NCBI RefSeq assembly: GCF_026151205.1
Contig: NC_087076.1
Coordinates: 3,495,902 to 3,559,901, forward strand
DNA length: 64,000 bases
Direction of reading: 5' to 3'
Origin: Bolinopsis microptera
Lineage: Eukaryota > Ctenophora > Tentaculata > Lobata > Bolinopsidae
Position numbers and translations under genes: made by a program
Part shown: positions 1 to 10,216 of the stretch, in pieces
Numbering within the stretch: the stretch's first letter is position 1
Layout: each line of letters opens with the position of its first letter
The notes under the pieces: generated by a model
The model's database searches: none
What the model was told of the DNA's origin: nothing
What the model saw: the letters and a program-made list of their open reading frames with translations, nothing else

Positions 1-637
1 TCAGTTAAGTTTTTTTTACTGGGTGGCGCTCAGCCTGTTATTAGAGATTCGGCGAAATATGTTTATGAACATTATAGCCTGAGCTGGGGTCCCCAGGTAA
101 GTTTTTGTAAATTGTCCCACATTCAAACGACGATTTTGTGCCCCCTAAGATGATGCCCCCTGCACAGTGGGGTCAGCGGGGCCCTTCGTTACGCTACTGT
201 CCTGAGTAGGACATTCTATCAAGCGTTTTTGGATTGATTTGAATGTCTTGTGGAGCAGATTGACGCTTCTTTAAATTATTCAATACATTTTTGTATCGCT
301 GTGTAAATTTGATTCGAAAGTAGAGGATTCTTCTAAAAGTCTATGGATCTCAATTCACCTGGAAGCCGTTCCTTCTGTTAAAAGAAATAACAGATAATAA
401 ATAATTCTTAATTAAGTCAATTTTGTATACAGCATTTTATTGGTAAATATTTGTGTGTTAATGTTGTGTTAATTCCAAATAATGCTCTTACAATACTGTG
501 ATTTCTCCATCCAATCCCCTTTTTTGGATGCAACTTTTATGCCCTTTTTTGATGTAACTCAATAACTTATACATTAACATTTATTCTGGAAAAAGAATCT
601 CAACAAAGACATGTTTCAGGATTAATGATCTGTCGAA
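1..637. other. Upstream region of TIMELESS with a repeat relic
   Basis: No coding exon is visible. Bases about 88-200 match a second copy at about 42083-42203, both ending in cccttcgttacgc(t/c)actg. The remainder is AT-rich and would carry the promoter and 5' leader of the gene that starts at 638. No TATA box could be assigned with confidence. Confidence 0.5.
85..200. repeat. Terminal fragment of an interspersed DNA-transposon-like repeat (copy 1)
   Basis: This segment is shared with about 42083-42203, with only scattered differences. Read on the minus strand its outer end is CAGTAGCGTAACG; the second copy reads CAGTGGCGTAACG. That CAGTGGCG-type end resembles the terminal inverted repeats of hAT-like elements, but I see no matching second terminus and no target duplication. 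The superfamily assignment is therefore an inference. Confidence 0.45.
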
Positions 638-3600
638 ATGGATGAAGAAGGTTATGAAGAAGCACTGAATGACCCTGGTGATGCAACTGAAGAGCCTGAT
701 GACATTCCCTTTGAATCATCTCACAGTGAATTCATTGATCCTGACATAATTGCAACAATAGCTGCTTTAGGTTCATATGAGGGCAAACAGTATATCAAAG
801 GAGAAGAATGTGCTATTTGTATCAGTGACCTCATTAAGTTTCTAAGGATTGAGGATAGAAAAACCTGTGATGTAAGACGTCAGCTTGCTCAAACAATGGT
901 TATGGAGAAAGACCTCCTACCTATATTGACAACGTATTTTGAGGATCAGGATATTGTTGAGGTCATGATGCGTCTATTAGTCAACTTAACAATGCCTGTA
1001 TTACTCTGTTTTGAAAAAGAAGACAAACCTAAAAAGGACAAGCTTATTGAAAAACTTCATTTAGAAGTCAACAACTATCTGAGATCTTATAAAGCTCAGT
1101 TTGTTATGTCCAATGCTATGAAGGTTTTTAGCAGCCAGTTAGGTAATTTGTTAGAACTCGGAAAAGCCAACAGAACAGATGATGACGATTTGATGTTGGA
1201 AAGACTTTTGATTATTATCAGGAACATTCTTCATGTTCCTGCAGATTCATACGAGGATGAGCAACTTCAAAATTCACTGTCAGTTCACGACAAGCTTGTT
1301 TTGTCTATTGTTGAGTATGGTGTAGCAGACCTTCTATTTTATCTCTGTGGAAACAGGGATGAGGAGCAACACTGCCTTCTCTCCATGGAGATAATATCAC
1401 TAATCTTCCGTGATTTTGATGCAGCCACTTTAGCTAGCCAAAATACCAATTTTGATAGTTTCAAGATTGACAAAGAATTGGAACAACTAAAAATGAAGGA
1501 AGACCTACAAAAGCAGAAAAAACTGACTATGAAAAACTCTCGGCATTCTCGTTTTGGTGGTACATTTGTGGTTCAAGGTAAGAAATCGATAACTGAAAAG
1601 GACTTGATCTACCACAAGAATATAAAGAAGATCAAAGATTTATCATTTGATGATGAGAAAACTATTAGAAGACACACTCGACTTGATGCTATAGCTGAAG
1701 ATACTGTAAGTAAAAGACTTTCAACTGCTCAAACTAGAAACTGTTTGAAGGAACTTGCCAAAAAATTCTTGGATGTCTGCTATAATCCTCTGATGAAGAA
1801 AGCAAAATCATTCCTCTGTAGAGGCCAGAGCACTGCAGATTGTGATGAATCGTTTTACCTTTGGGCCTGTTGTTTCTTTATGGAGTTCAACAGAATTGTG
1901 GGTTTCAAGTTGGAACTGGTGGCAGAAACTTTGAGTTCAGACACCTTTTCCTATATTTTGCAAATCATTTTTAAGTTTCATGAAGAAATAAAAGGTTACA
2001 GCTCTAGAATGGCTCATAAAATGAAACTTTGGGCAAAGCGACTTCATTTTGCCGTTAAGGCATACAGGGAAATGCTTGAAAATTTGAGTCTCATGCAAGT
2101 GTCTAAAGACTCAAAAATCAAGAACATCTCAGGTGTGATTCAAAACATAATATTCTATCAGCAAGAATATAGGGAATTGCCAACAATGCTATTAAAGCAA
2201 TTTCAGAGGTCCTTTTTTACTAAATCATATCTCACTGATCTTATTGAATGCACCCATCTCTATATCAGAATGCTTGATGCATACACTAAAAGCAATACAC
2301 TGATTGTGCAACAAACCAAAAAAGCTGCCAAAAAGAAAAAGAAACCAGCAAAGAAGAAGAAGAATTTACTTTCCGACAGGGAAATGCAAGAAATGTGGGA
2401 TGGAGACATTGAAAATGAGGTTCTTAAAATCATGTCGTCAGCCAGCATCTCTACCAGCAATGTCCGACCATTTGATGCGTCTTCTGATCACTCTATGGAG
2501 CAGCAAAGAGTGTTGTGTAAACACAACATTCAGGACCTCCTGAAGTCAGGTTCATTTGATGAAGCAGTTGCCCTCTATAAAGCAGCTCAAGAAGTTTGGC
2601 CAAGTTCTCCTTCCTTTGGGATGCCAGATATGGCCATCATTGATGAGGTTAATGTTGTAAAATCTATCTTTTTGTCTAAAGAGGAAATACCTGAAATGAT
2701 GTCTGCAGACACATTTTCTAAAGATAATGATGATCCTAAGGAAACTGAAATGCATGCTACTGAGTTACATCATGTGAGTGAACACAAATTTCAGAATAAT
2801 GATTATTTGATGCTGTATGCACGTCCTCAGATAGTGAAGTGTTACTGTTATTTGCTCCAGTTCTTTGAAACCAACCCACCGTCAGCTAATCATGCCACTG
2901 TAAAAATGCTCTATCGTATGGCCAGCAAAATTGCTATGGGCTCTCTAATGTATCAGATTTCGTTTTTCGTTACCCTGAAAAAAATCTTATCTGCACCCAA
3001 GATCGACAGCTACAAAGATCTTCAGAAGTTTGCAACTTTTCTAATTCGGAAATATGTGCAAGCTTTGAAGGAGTCTCCATTGATCTGTCTGGATGCAGTA
3101 TTTTGGAAAACACCAGATGATGTACTTGCCATTGACAGCGGCTACAACCCAGAGAAACTTATGCCACAACAAAAAGTTGTATGGAGCGCACAGGAAGAGG
3201 AAGAAGTGAAATCATTATTTGAGAAGTGGCTTGATAAGGCCAGAGCTATTGATCTTTGTGATATGATTGCTCAAGACATGACTACCAGTACAGACAAACA
3301 GAGGATGGATGTTAAAAAGAAAATCATCGAATTAGGGTTGGTAGGTGAAGAAAATTCTGACATATTAAAGAAGAAGCCAAAGAATAAGGTAGAATGGTTG
3401 CCTGACGAAAAAGAAGCATTGACAAAGTTATACGAAGAATATAAATATGAAAGAGATCCTGTAGCTTTGATTCAAGAAAAGCTGGACACAAAATCTAGGA
3501 AAAAGATCATTAAAGAACTAGAATCCTTATTAGGCATCAAGAAATCTAGCCTCGATGTCAATCGCAGCATCTGGACAAAGGATGATGATGAAGAGTTGAA

Positions 3601-4735
3601 GATCTTGTATGAGCACAAAAGTGAAGGTCATACTGGAGATGCACTTTTGGAAGTTATCCAAGATAACATCCCAAAGCATAGGACAATAAAAGAAATCAAG
3701 GATGCGCTTGTCAGATTGAGATTACGAAGAGATGAAAACAGTTCTGATCATTTCTGGACTAAAGCTGAGATTAATGTTCTAACCAAACATGATTCTCTGA
3801 GTTCTAAAAAGGATATGATTCTGAAAATCAAATCAGAATTGCCACACATAGATACAAGTTCTATAATTCAACAACTAGTAAGAATGAAGAAAATAGGGAC
3901 TGTGGAGGGTGCTGATCTTTACATTGAGATCGACGACATGTACTCAGATGAGGAGGGCGAAGAGTCTGAAGAAGAAATAGAAGAGGAGTTTGACTTCTTC
4001 GAATTTCCCAGATATGTAAAGAATCTACAACCTGAAATGCCATTAAAGTGGATAGCTGGTATTTGTCAAAGTGTTATGGATAACCGAGAAGACTTGTTGG
4101 ATTACGATACTGTTTTCATAATCCCAAGAGAGGAAGATCATCATGAGGCAATGAAGAACAATTCCTTCCAAGACATGTTGAAATGTTTGGGGGCTGTACC
4201 TCCACTGAGCTCCTATGAAACATACTGGAAGATAACCAGTGATGTCAGTGACAATATATTGAGAAGGGCAGTGTCTTTGTTACAGGGAGATGTTGACTAT
4301 TCTGACAGTGACCAATCCAATGATAGCCTTCATGAAATCAAGCCACAAAACAAGTCACAGTTGAACTTCTCTCACAAAGATGATAGTTCTGATGAAGATG
4401 ATATGGATGCATTCTTTAATAAGATGAGGAGTCAAAACCAACCTTCAAAATCTAAAAAAAGGTCGTCTTCTGGTGATGAAATGTCAAGCTCTGCTCCGAA
4501 ATCCACTAACACGTCCAGGAAATTGAGTGGTTCAGATGATGAGCTTCCAAAGTTTGATGATAATGAAGATAATGACACGAGTGACAAGGAAAACAGCCCC
4601 AAGTCTGCAAATTCTTCAGCTAAACGTAAGCAGGGTCTGATCAGTGACTCTGGTTCCGATTCAGATGCTCAGGGGCTGGTTTCGGCTAAGAAGAAGAAGA
4701 GTGCTGTTATTAATTTTAGTGACTCAGATGATTGA
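638..4735 (+). CDS. TIMELESS: TIMELESS (Timeout/TIM-1 type) replication-fork protection protein, single exon
   Basis: This is an uninterrupted 1365-residue frame. The N-terminal TIMELESS domain covers about residues 35-290 and includes the characteristic segments VRRQLAQ, LLVNLTMPVLLCF and LLIIIRNILHVPADS. A second helical region spans about 380-560. It is followed by a lysine-rich nuclear localisation signal near residue 560 (KKKKKPAKKKK). SANT-like, tryptophan-containing helices lie at about 850-1080, an acidic run at about 1100-1115, and a Ser/Asp-rich C-terminus ends in NFSDSDD. By family, the protein pairs with TIPIN in the fork protection complex and supports checkpoint signalling and cohesion in the nucleus; it is closer to vertebrate TIMELESS/Timeout than to insect circadian TIM. 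The start at 638 is the first ATG of the frame. The lack of introns is unusual beside intron-rich neighbours. eIF3L follows on the same strand after 535 bp. Confidence 0.93.
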   Translation: MDEEGYEEALNDPGDATEEPDDIPFESSHSEFIDPDIIATIAALGSYEGKQYIKGEECAICISDLIKFLRIEDRKTCDVRRQLAQTMVMEKDLLPILTTYFEDQDIVEVMMRLLVNLTMPVLLCFEKEDKPKKDKLIEKLHLEVNNYLRSYKAQFVMSNAMKVFSSQLGNLLELGKANRTDDDDLMLERLLIIIRNILHVPADSYEDEQLQNSLSVHDKLVLSIVEYGVADLLFYLCGNRDEEQHCLLSMEIISLIFRDFDAATLASQNTNFDSFKIDKELEQLKMKEDLQKQKKLTMKNSRHSRFGGTFVVQGKKSITEKDLIYHKNIKKIKDLSFDDEKTIRRHTRLDAIAEDTVSKRLSTAQTRNCLKELAKKFLDVCYNPLMKKAKSFLCRGQSTADCDESFYLWACCFFMEFNRIVGFKLELVAETLSSDTFSYILQIIFKFHEEIKGYSSRMAHKMKLWAKRLHFAVKAYREMLENLSLMQVSKDSKIKNISGVIQNIIFYQQEYRELPTMLLKQFQRSFFTKSYLTDLIECTHLYIRMLDAYTKSNTLIVQQTKKAAKKKKKPAKKKKNLLSDREMQEMWDGDIENEVLKIMSSASISTSNVRPFDASSDHSMEQQRVLCKHNIQDLLKSGSFDEAVALYKAAQEVWPSSPSFGMPDMAIIDEVNVVKSIFLSKEEIPEMMSADTFSKDNDDPKETEMHATELHHVSEHKFQNNDYLMLYARPQIVKCYCYLLQFFETNPPSANHATVKMLYRMASKIAMGSLMYQISFFVTLKKILSAPKIDSYKDLQKFATFLIRKYVQALKESPLICLDAVFWKTPDDVLAIDSGYNPEKLMPQQKVVWSAQEEEEVKSLFEKWLDKARAIDLCDMIAQDMTTSTDKQRMDVKKKIIELGLVGEENSDILKKKPKNKVEWLPDEKEALTKLYEEYKYERDPVALIQEKLDTKSRKKIIKELESLLGIKKSSLDVNRSIWTKDDDEELKILYEHKSEGHTGDALLEVIQDNIPKHRTIKEIKDALVRLRLRRDENSSDHFWTKAEINVLTKHDSLSSKKDMILKIKSELPHIDTSSIIQQLVRMKKIGTVEGADLYIEIDDMYSDEEGEESEEEIEEEFDFFEFPRYVKNLQPEMPLKWIAGICQSVMDNREDLLDYDTVFIIPREEDHHEAMKNNSFQDMLKCLGAVPPLSSYETYWKITSDVSDNILRRAVSLLQGDVDYSDSDQSNDSLHEIKPQNKSQLNFSHKDDSSDEDDMDAFFNKMRSQNQPSKSKKRSSSGDEMSSSAPKSTNTSRKLSGSDDELPKFDDNEDNDTSDKENSPKSANSSAKRKQGLISDSGSDSDAQGLVSAKKKKSAVINFSDSDD

Positions 4736-5270
4736 ATAATATACTTGTGGTATTCAGAATCTTTTTAACTCCCTTTTAAATTTTTGTTAAGCGTGATTTG
4801 ACTATTTAACAATTCCATCTCCTTGACAATGTGTAGTTACGGTATAATATCATTCCTATCATTAAATGATATGAGACCCACTTAGCTGAGAACTCGATCA
4901 ACCCAGACTCGCTCAGATTTACCAAAATACACTTAATCAAGGACAACCTTCAAGACAAGGTGCCATTTTAAAGACATGATGTTTATACTTTATTTATTTC
5001 AATTTATTGTATGAATTGCTTGTAATTATTATCAATTTATGTTTATTTACCAAATCTAATATCTTCTCATTATTTGTGCCACTAAATTATCATATTCCTT
5101 AAATTTTATAAAAATGATATATAATTGTATATTGATTACAATTGGTCATGCATTCAATGGAAAGGGGTGTCGAAGGAAATTGTTAGTTACTGATTTAATT
5201 TAATCCCGGTAATAATTACAATAACCCTTATATTTTACCCAATAATCACCCTTGTAACGTTATTCCAGTT
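4736..5270. other. Intergenic spacer TIMELESS-eIF3L
   Basis: AT-rich spacer between two genes on the same strand. It holds the TIMELESS 3' UTR and the eIF3L promoter and leader. The sequence ttattccag just before the eIF3L ATG could be the acceptor of a 5' UTR intron. No repeat or RNA gene was recognised. Confidence 0.5.
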
Positions 5271-8200
5271 ATGGCGTGGCAAGGAAATGTGGCTGCTATG
5301 CCAGTACAGATGCAGATGTATTACACAGGTTACAGACATTTTAGTTATTAAAATTTATCGAAAATTACATATATCTTGCATGATGTACATTTTACATGTG
5401 TCATTACTTTCCATACCAGTTATTTTGAATCTATATCAATCTTATCAACTTTGCTTATAATTGAGACTTTTCTATTTTAGGACCTTCATCTCAACAAGGC
5501 GAAGTAGCTGAACCTGTGGTTAACTTTCTGAAGTGGTTCTACCATTTTATTGAGAAGAGAGAGATCTACCATGTGGAGAATATGTACGAGGACGGTTACT
5601 ACAAAATATCAGGTTTACACAAATAGCTCCACAGTTTGCACATTTAAATTTATAGTATTGTATCATGGTTCTACTTTTATGCCAATTCAAGTTTTATGAA
5701 GAATTGGTAAATATCAGTATGTTTAAGTTCTCATTAACAGTACCATTTTACTTCATCATGTTTGTTTTACCTCAGGTAGAAGTCTACAATTAAAACATGC
5801 CTATTTTCAGATTTCTACTTCAAAGACAAGACATGGCCTGCTCCAGACGTTGTGCAGGGAATTGTCGAGGAAAAGGACGAAGCCTCAATATTCATGATTC
5901 TTTACAGAGAGCTTTACTACAGGCACATTTACGCTCGCCTCAAGCCCACTCTCGAACACAGGTTTCCAAACGTTTCTAACTTTTAACTGTTAGAAAATTT
6001 AAAAAAATCTTGTATTTTATTTTGAGTCGCTAAATTCATTAATTGAATATCAAATGTTTTTAACAGTGAATATTAAAACATCTTATTTACCTACTACTAC
6101 CTATTCTTAGATAACATTTACTAATATATAAACATGTAATATTTACATGTTTACATAATATAATAATGCGTTTAACGTTTGACCGGCCCCAGGTTTGACT
6201 CGTACGCAAACTACTGTGAACTGTTCTCTTATCTGCTAACAGCTGAAGAGCCCGTAAAGATAGAGCTCCCTAACAAATGGCTGTGGGATATCATTGAAGA
6301 GTTTGTTTACCAGTTCCAGAACTTCCAGCAATTTAAAAGCAAGGTTAGGAGACCAATATTGTAGCTGATAAGTTTATAAGTTATAATTTTATTAAACTAA
6401 AAGTCGGTTAGAAGTACACCTCAAAATACGAATATATCTTTCAATATGGGATCAATTAATTAATTAAGTAAAGAAGTAATTAATTACTTAATTAATTAAA
6501 TAATTAATTACTCCCTTTAGGCAGGTAAGATAAATGATGAAGAGAAGAGTATGCTGAGAGATGACGAGGATAATGTCTGGAAAGTTACAGCAGTCCTGAA
6601 CATCCTACTGCAGCTCACCGAGAAGTGTAATATTAACCAACAGCTTATTGCTATGGAGAAAGGTGAAGCTATCACCGAGGAAATAGTTGGAGAGTTTGGA
6701 ATGAAACCAATCTATACTATGACTGGTATGTGAATTGTGAAACTTGGGAATGCCCATAAACAAACTGATATTATTTTCGAAGTTGTTGACTTTAATTTTG
6801 TTATCACAGAGAAAGTGAATGACTCTTCTATGATATTCTTAACCTTGAAACTGTGAAACATTAACCACCTTTTTTAAACAGCTACTTAGAGGTTAACGGA
6901 AACAGTATATATAGTTATTCAAATGCATGATGCAGATGTTAATCTCACATATAAAAATAAAAGAGGGTCACCATAAAAGAGGGTCACCATTTACTGTAAA
7001 ACTACAAATATTTTCTGTAAAACTACAAATATTTTGTCTAGGTTTCTTCAGCTTGGTAGGATTATTACGTCTGTACGTCCTGCTGGGTGACTACCACATG
7101 GCACTCTCATGTATTGAACACGTGCAGTTTAAAGATAAGGACATGATGGCTCTGGTTCCTGCTTGTCAGATAACAGCTAATTATTATGCTGGGTTCGCTT
7201 ATCTCATGATCAGGAAATACGGAAACACTATTCAGCTGTAAGTTTAGTATTTAGATTTGAGCAATGAAAACTATTGTGTTAAGCTTATGATTTCAAGTTA
7301 ATCTCTAACATTTCTTTCCGTTTTATAATAGATTTAGAACATAGATCCTCTAGAATGTTCCAACAAATATGTATTTGTACAGGTACCAACACATACTGGG
7401 GTACATGCAGAGAACCAAACAATTCTTCCAGAACCGATCTTTCCAAGCAGATGATATTAACAAAAAGAACGAGCAAATGTTGGCTCTTCTCGCTATTGCT
7501 AGCACTTTCTGTCCACTCAGATTAGATGAGAGTGTTAATATTCAGGTTAGCAATCTCACATTATTTATTAAATTAAGTTAGAGTGTATGATCAATTTGAG
7601 TCTAGAATAGAGTATAATGATAAAATGGCTCGATGCCTACCAAGATGGTACAGTGCAACTAAATCTCTTATCTTTTTCAGATAAAAGAGAAGCAAGGAGA
7701 TAAGGTGGCACGAATTCAGCACGGTGATATGGCCGTATATGATGATCTCTTTTTCAGTGGATGCCCCAAATTCCTCTCACCTGTTGTTTCTGAAAATCCC
7801 ACATCACCTTTCGGTAGCAGGTAATGATCAGTGCTGGGACTATTTAATTCATATGACAGATTTTAAATGTATCGTAATTTAGCGATCACAATTCTTCTAT
7901 TAGCTTTCGCCTTTCTGGGTTAAATTATCAACAAATTGGTAACAAATGTTTCAGTGGACCAAGAGGGTTGCAATTGCAAGTATTCAAGGCTGAAGTTGAG
8001 CAACAGAGACTCATTCCTACATTGAGAAGTTTCTTGAAGCTGTATACCTCAATTCCAATCTCAAAACTTGCCAAGTTCTTGGACATGCACGAAAATGAAG
8101 TCAGGTGTTGCCTGATGGCCTTCAAACACAAAAAAGAAGTCGTAAGTACTTTTAAAAAGAATGTATCAATAACTTTTTCTTTGGGGTTGATCTCTACAGC

Positions 8201-9577
8201 GACGTTAGACAGGAAGGCGAAACTTTTCTAGAAAGGTGGACAGTACGGCGGATTCATATGACTCACTAATACCTTTTCTAGTTCCATTCTAATGAAGGAA
8301 TCGTGTGATTCCAGCATACCGTCCATCGTTTAAGGAAGTTTTCAGGATGCTTAGCCGTTAGCGTCATATGAGGCGACAATTTTAGCTCTCGGCGGTCTTA
8401 TATTCGGCCAGTCACCCTGAGAATTTGTATATTTGTAGCGCGCGACTAGTTTTTATCATTCAAATATGTGCCACGTGAGTTCGTATTGCGATATGAAAAG
8501 TTAAGATCGATATATCAGCACGCGCGGCCGGCTAGGCTGCACGTACGGCTGCTCAATCAGAAGGGCGATTTCTGCGATTTTAATCAGATAGGATTACCCT
8601 AAGATTTATCCTAGCGGGTCCAAGATATCTCTGATTTTGTCAATCCTTACGCCGATCGGGCCTAGGATACCTCTGATGAATTCCTATCGCCGAGCGGCGA
8701 TAGGATATGTCAATTCCGAGAGTCGATAGGATTCGCTCTCGGACCCGATAGGAAATTAAAAACCTATCGGATCCGAGCGCTAATCCTAGCTGATATAGGA
8801 TTTAACAATTCTGAGTGCCGGTAAGATTTGCTCTTGGACCCTATAGGATACTCAAACCCTATAGGATCTGAGAGCAAATCTGAGAGGCGATACAATTTCA
8901 AATATCGGGACCGATATAATTGGAAGTCGACGCATATCTAACGTTAGGTAAACTTCATGCTTTCTGTCAGTTAACTTCAGGATCAGATCAGCTTTATCTT
9001 AAGTTGATCCAAGGTTGCCTGCAGGCTACAACAACATGGAGGTTGTTCTAGGTTTAATGAAGTAGATAAAGAATAACTTGAAGTTCTCTTTAAGAGTTAA
9101 CTTCAGGATACCTTGCAGTACTCTTCAAGTTAACTTCAGGATACCTTGCAGTACTCTTCAAGTTAACTTCAGGATACATTGTAGTACTCTTCAAGTTAAC
9201 TTCAGGATACCTTGTAGTACTCTTCAAGTTAACTTCAGGATACCTTGTAGTACTCTTCAAGTTAACTTCAGGATACCTTGTAGTACTCTTCTAGTTAACT
9301 TCAGGATACCTTGTAGTACTCTTCGAGTTAACTGATCAGATTATACACTGAGCAGCGGGCTCACAGTTCCACATTTCAGGCGAAGGGCGATAGTACCGAT
9401 CAAACAACGATGGATATAGATTTCTACGTTGATAAGAACATGGTACATATCTCGGATACCAAGATTGCTCGTCATTACGGAGATTACTACGTTCAGCAAG
9501 TCTTGAAATTGAAAGAATCCAACAAACTGATCCTGGGTGCCGCGTTGACGCCAGTAGTCCCGGCAAACACTGCCTAA
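5271..9577 (+). CDS. EIF3L: Translation initiation factor eIF3 subunit L (10 exons)
   Basis: Ten exons join in frame to 526 aa: 5271-5328, 5481-5612, 5811-5961, 6193-6343, 6521-6725, 7042-7237, 7383-7545, 7681-7820, 7955-8141 and 9380-9577, all with GT-AG borders. Diagnostic eIF3L segments are ILYRELYYRHIYA, NKWLWDIIEEFVYQFQ, GYFSLVGLLRL-like GFFSLVGLLRLYVLLGDY, the ILGYMQRTKQFFQ helix, NEQMLALLAIA and RSFLKLYTSIPISKLAKFLD, the last being the start of the PCI domain. The final exon carries DFYVDKNMVHISDTKIARHYGDYY, which closes the PCI/winged-helix part. As a subunit of eIF3 on the 40S ribosome it acts in cytoplasmic translation initiation. The N-terminus is short and divergent. The exon 9/10 junction lacks roughly ten residues found in vertebrate eIF3L, so a microexon in the repeat-rich last intron cannot be excluded. 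The gene is tail-to-tail with WASP. Confidence 0.92.
6946..7041. repeat. Two short tandem duplications abutting the eIF3L exon 6 acceptor
   Basis: aaaagagggtcaccat is present twice in a row, then ttctgtaaaactacaaatat-type sequence is present twice. The last copy runs into the tctag acceptor of the exon at 7042. These are simple local duplications seen directly. Confidence 0.7.
8625..8910. repeat. Cluster of hairpins built on a 'cctatagg/cctatcgg' motif in the last eIF3L intron
   Basis: At least three inverted repeats lie side by side. 8683-8704 is a perfect palindrome with 10-bp arms. 8729-8786 has arms of about 24 bp that differ at two positions. 8825-8890 has arms of about 23 bp that are nearly perfect. 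All share gctctcggaccc.ataggat-type sequence, so they look like variants of one repeat unit. They may be a MITE array or foldback relic; no coding capacity is visible. Confidence 0.65.
9095..9336. repeat. 33-bp minisatellite, seven units
   Basis: Seven head-to-tail copies of agttaacttcaggatacc followed by ttgtagtactcttca make up this tract. The copies differ by only a few substitutions. The unit is 33 bp, so an open frame encoding an 11-residue repeat runs through it, but the tract is intronic in eIF3L and has no gene context. It ends about 45 bp before the acceptor of the last exon. Confidence 0.9.
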
Positions 9578-10216
9578 CTCTTTTTTAGCTCCACTCTGAC
9601 TGCTTTTATCTTATAGAAATGTGATATTTATTGGTGGAATTTTGTGTTTATTTTGTCATGATTAGGAAGGAAACGCGGATTTAATAGCAAAATGATACAT
9701 AACAGGAAGTTTACATTACATGACAAGAAATACTCTTCAAAATAATACATTTACAGTCCATTATTCCTTGTATTGCAAGAAGTCAGTCGGTTTAAAAATG
9801 AAACGTCAGAACTCTCCTTTGTAGAAACTGTTCTACTGAATATCGATTAATAGAGACCTGAGTCTACTTTTTATTTAGTGAAGATCTTCACGAATCAAAA
9901 TGTTATCTACTATCTAGATAATTAAATCCTTGAACTGTCCTTATAGACACAGGTCCCTTCAAATTCATCTCCGTAGGAACATGCTTTCGTGAGTAAAGTT
10001 CACTTTTAAATCGCTTAATAATGATAAGATACATATTTACATAGAATAGAGCATGGACTAAAATTGTCATGGACTGTCCATCACAAAATATCTTTTTATC
10101 AAAATGTTTAATTTTAGACCCACTGACAAAAATCGTCTTGTATAATACACATCCAATATAAAACAGAATTGTGGACACACGAACTGTGTCTAGTCCATGC
10201 CGGGAACAGTCCGTCT
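9578..10216. other. Convergent 3' flanks of eIF3L and WASP
   Basis: The eIF3L stop (9575-9577, plus strand) and the WASP stop (10217-10219, minus strand) face each other across 639 bp. This stretch should hold both 3' UTRs. A 91-codon minus-strand frame here has no recognisable features, and I treat it as chance. Confidence 0.5.

Noticed and set aside
638-4735. Circadian insect-type TIM
   Set aside because: The N-terminal and C-terminal layout and the LLIIIRNILHVPAD block fit the Timeout/TIM-1 replication protein. No insect TIM-specific features were seen.
9078-9335. 85-codon frame with an 11-residue repeat
   Set aside because: It is the translation of a 33-bp minisatellite in an intron. 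The open frame is a trivial result of unit length divisible by three.
9095-9336. CRISPR-like array
   Set aside because: Repeats are directly tandem without unique spacers, and the context is eukaryotic intron.
9903-10178. 91-codon minus-strand frame between eIF3L and WASP
   Set aside because: It lies in the WASP 3' flank, with no motif and no splice context.
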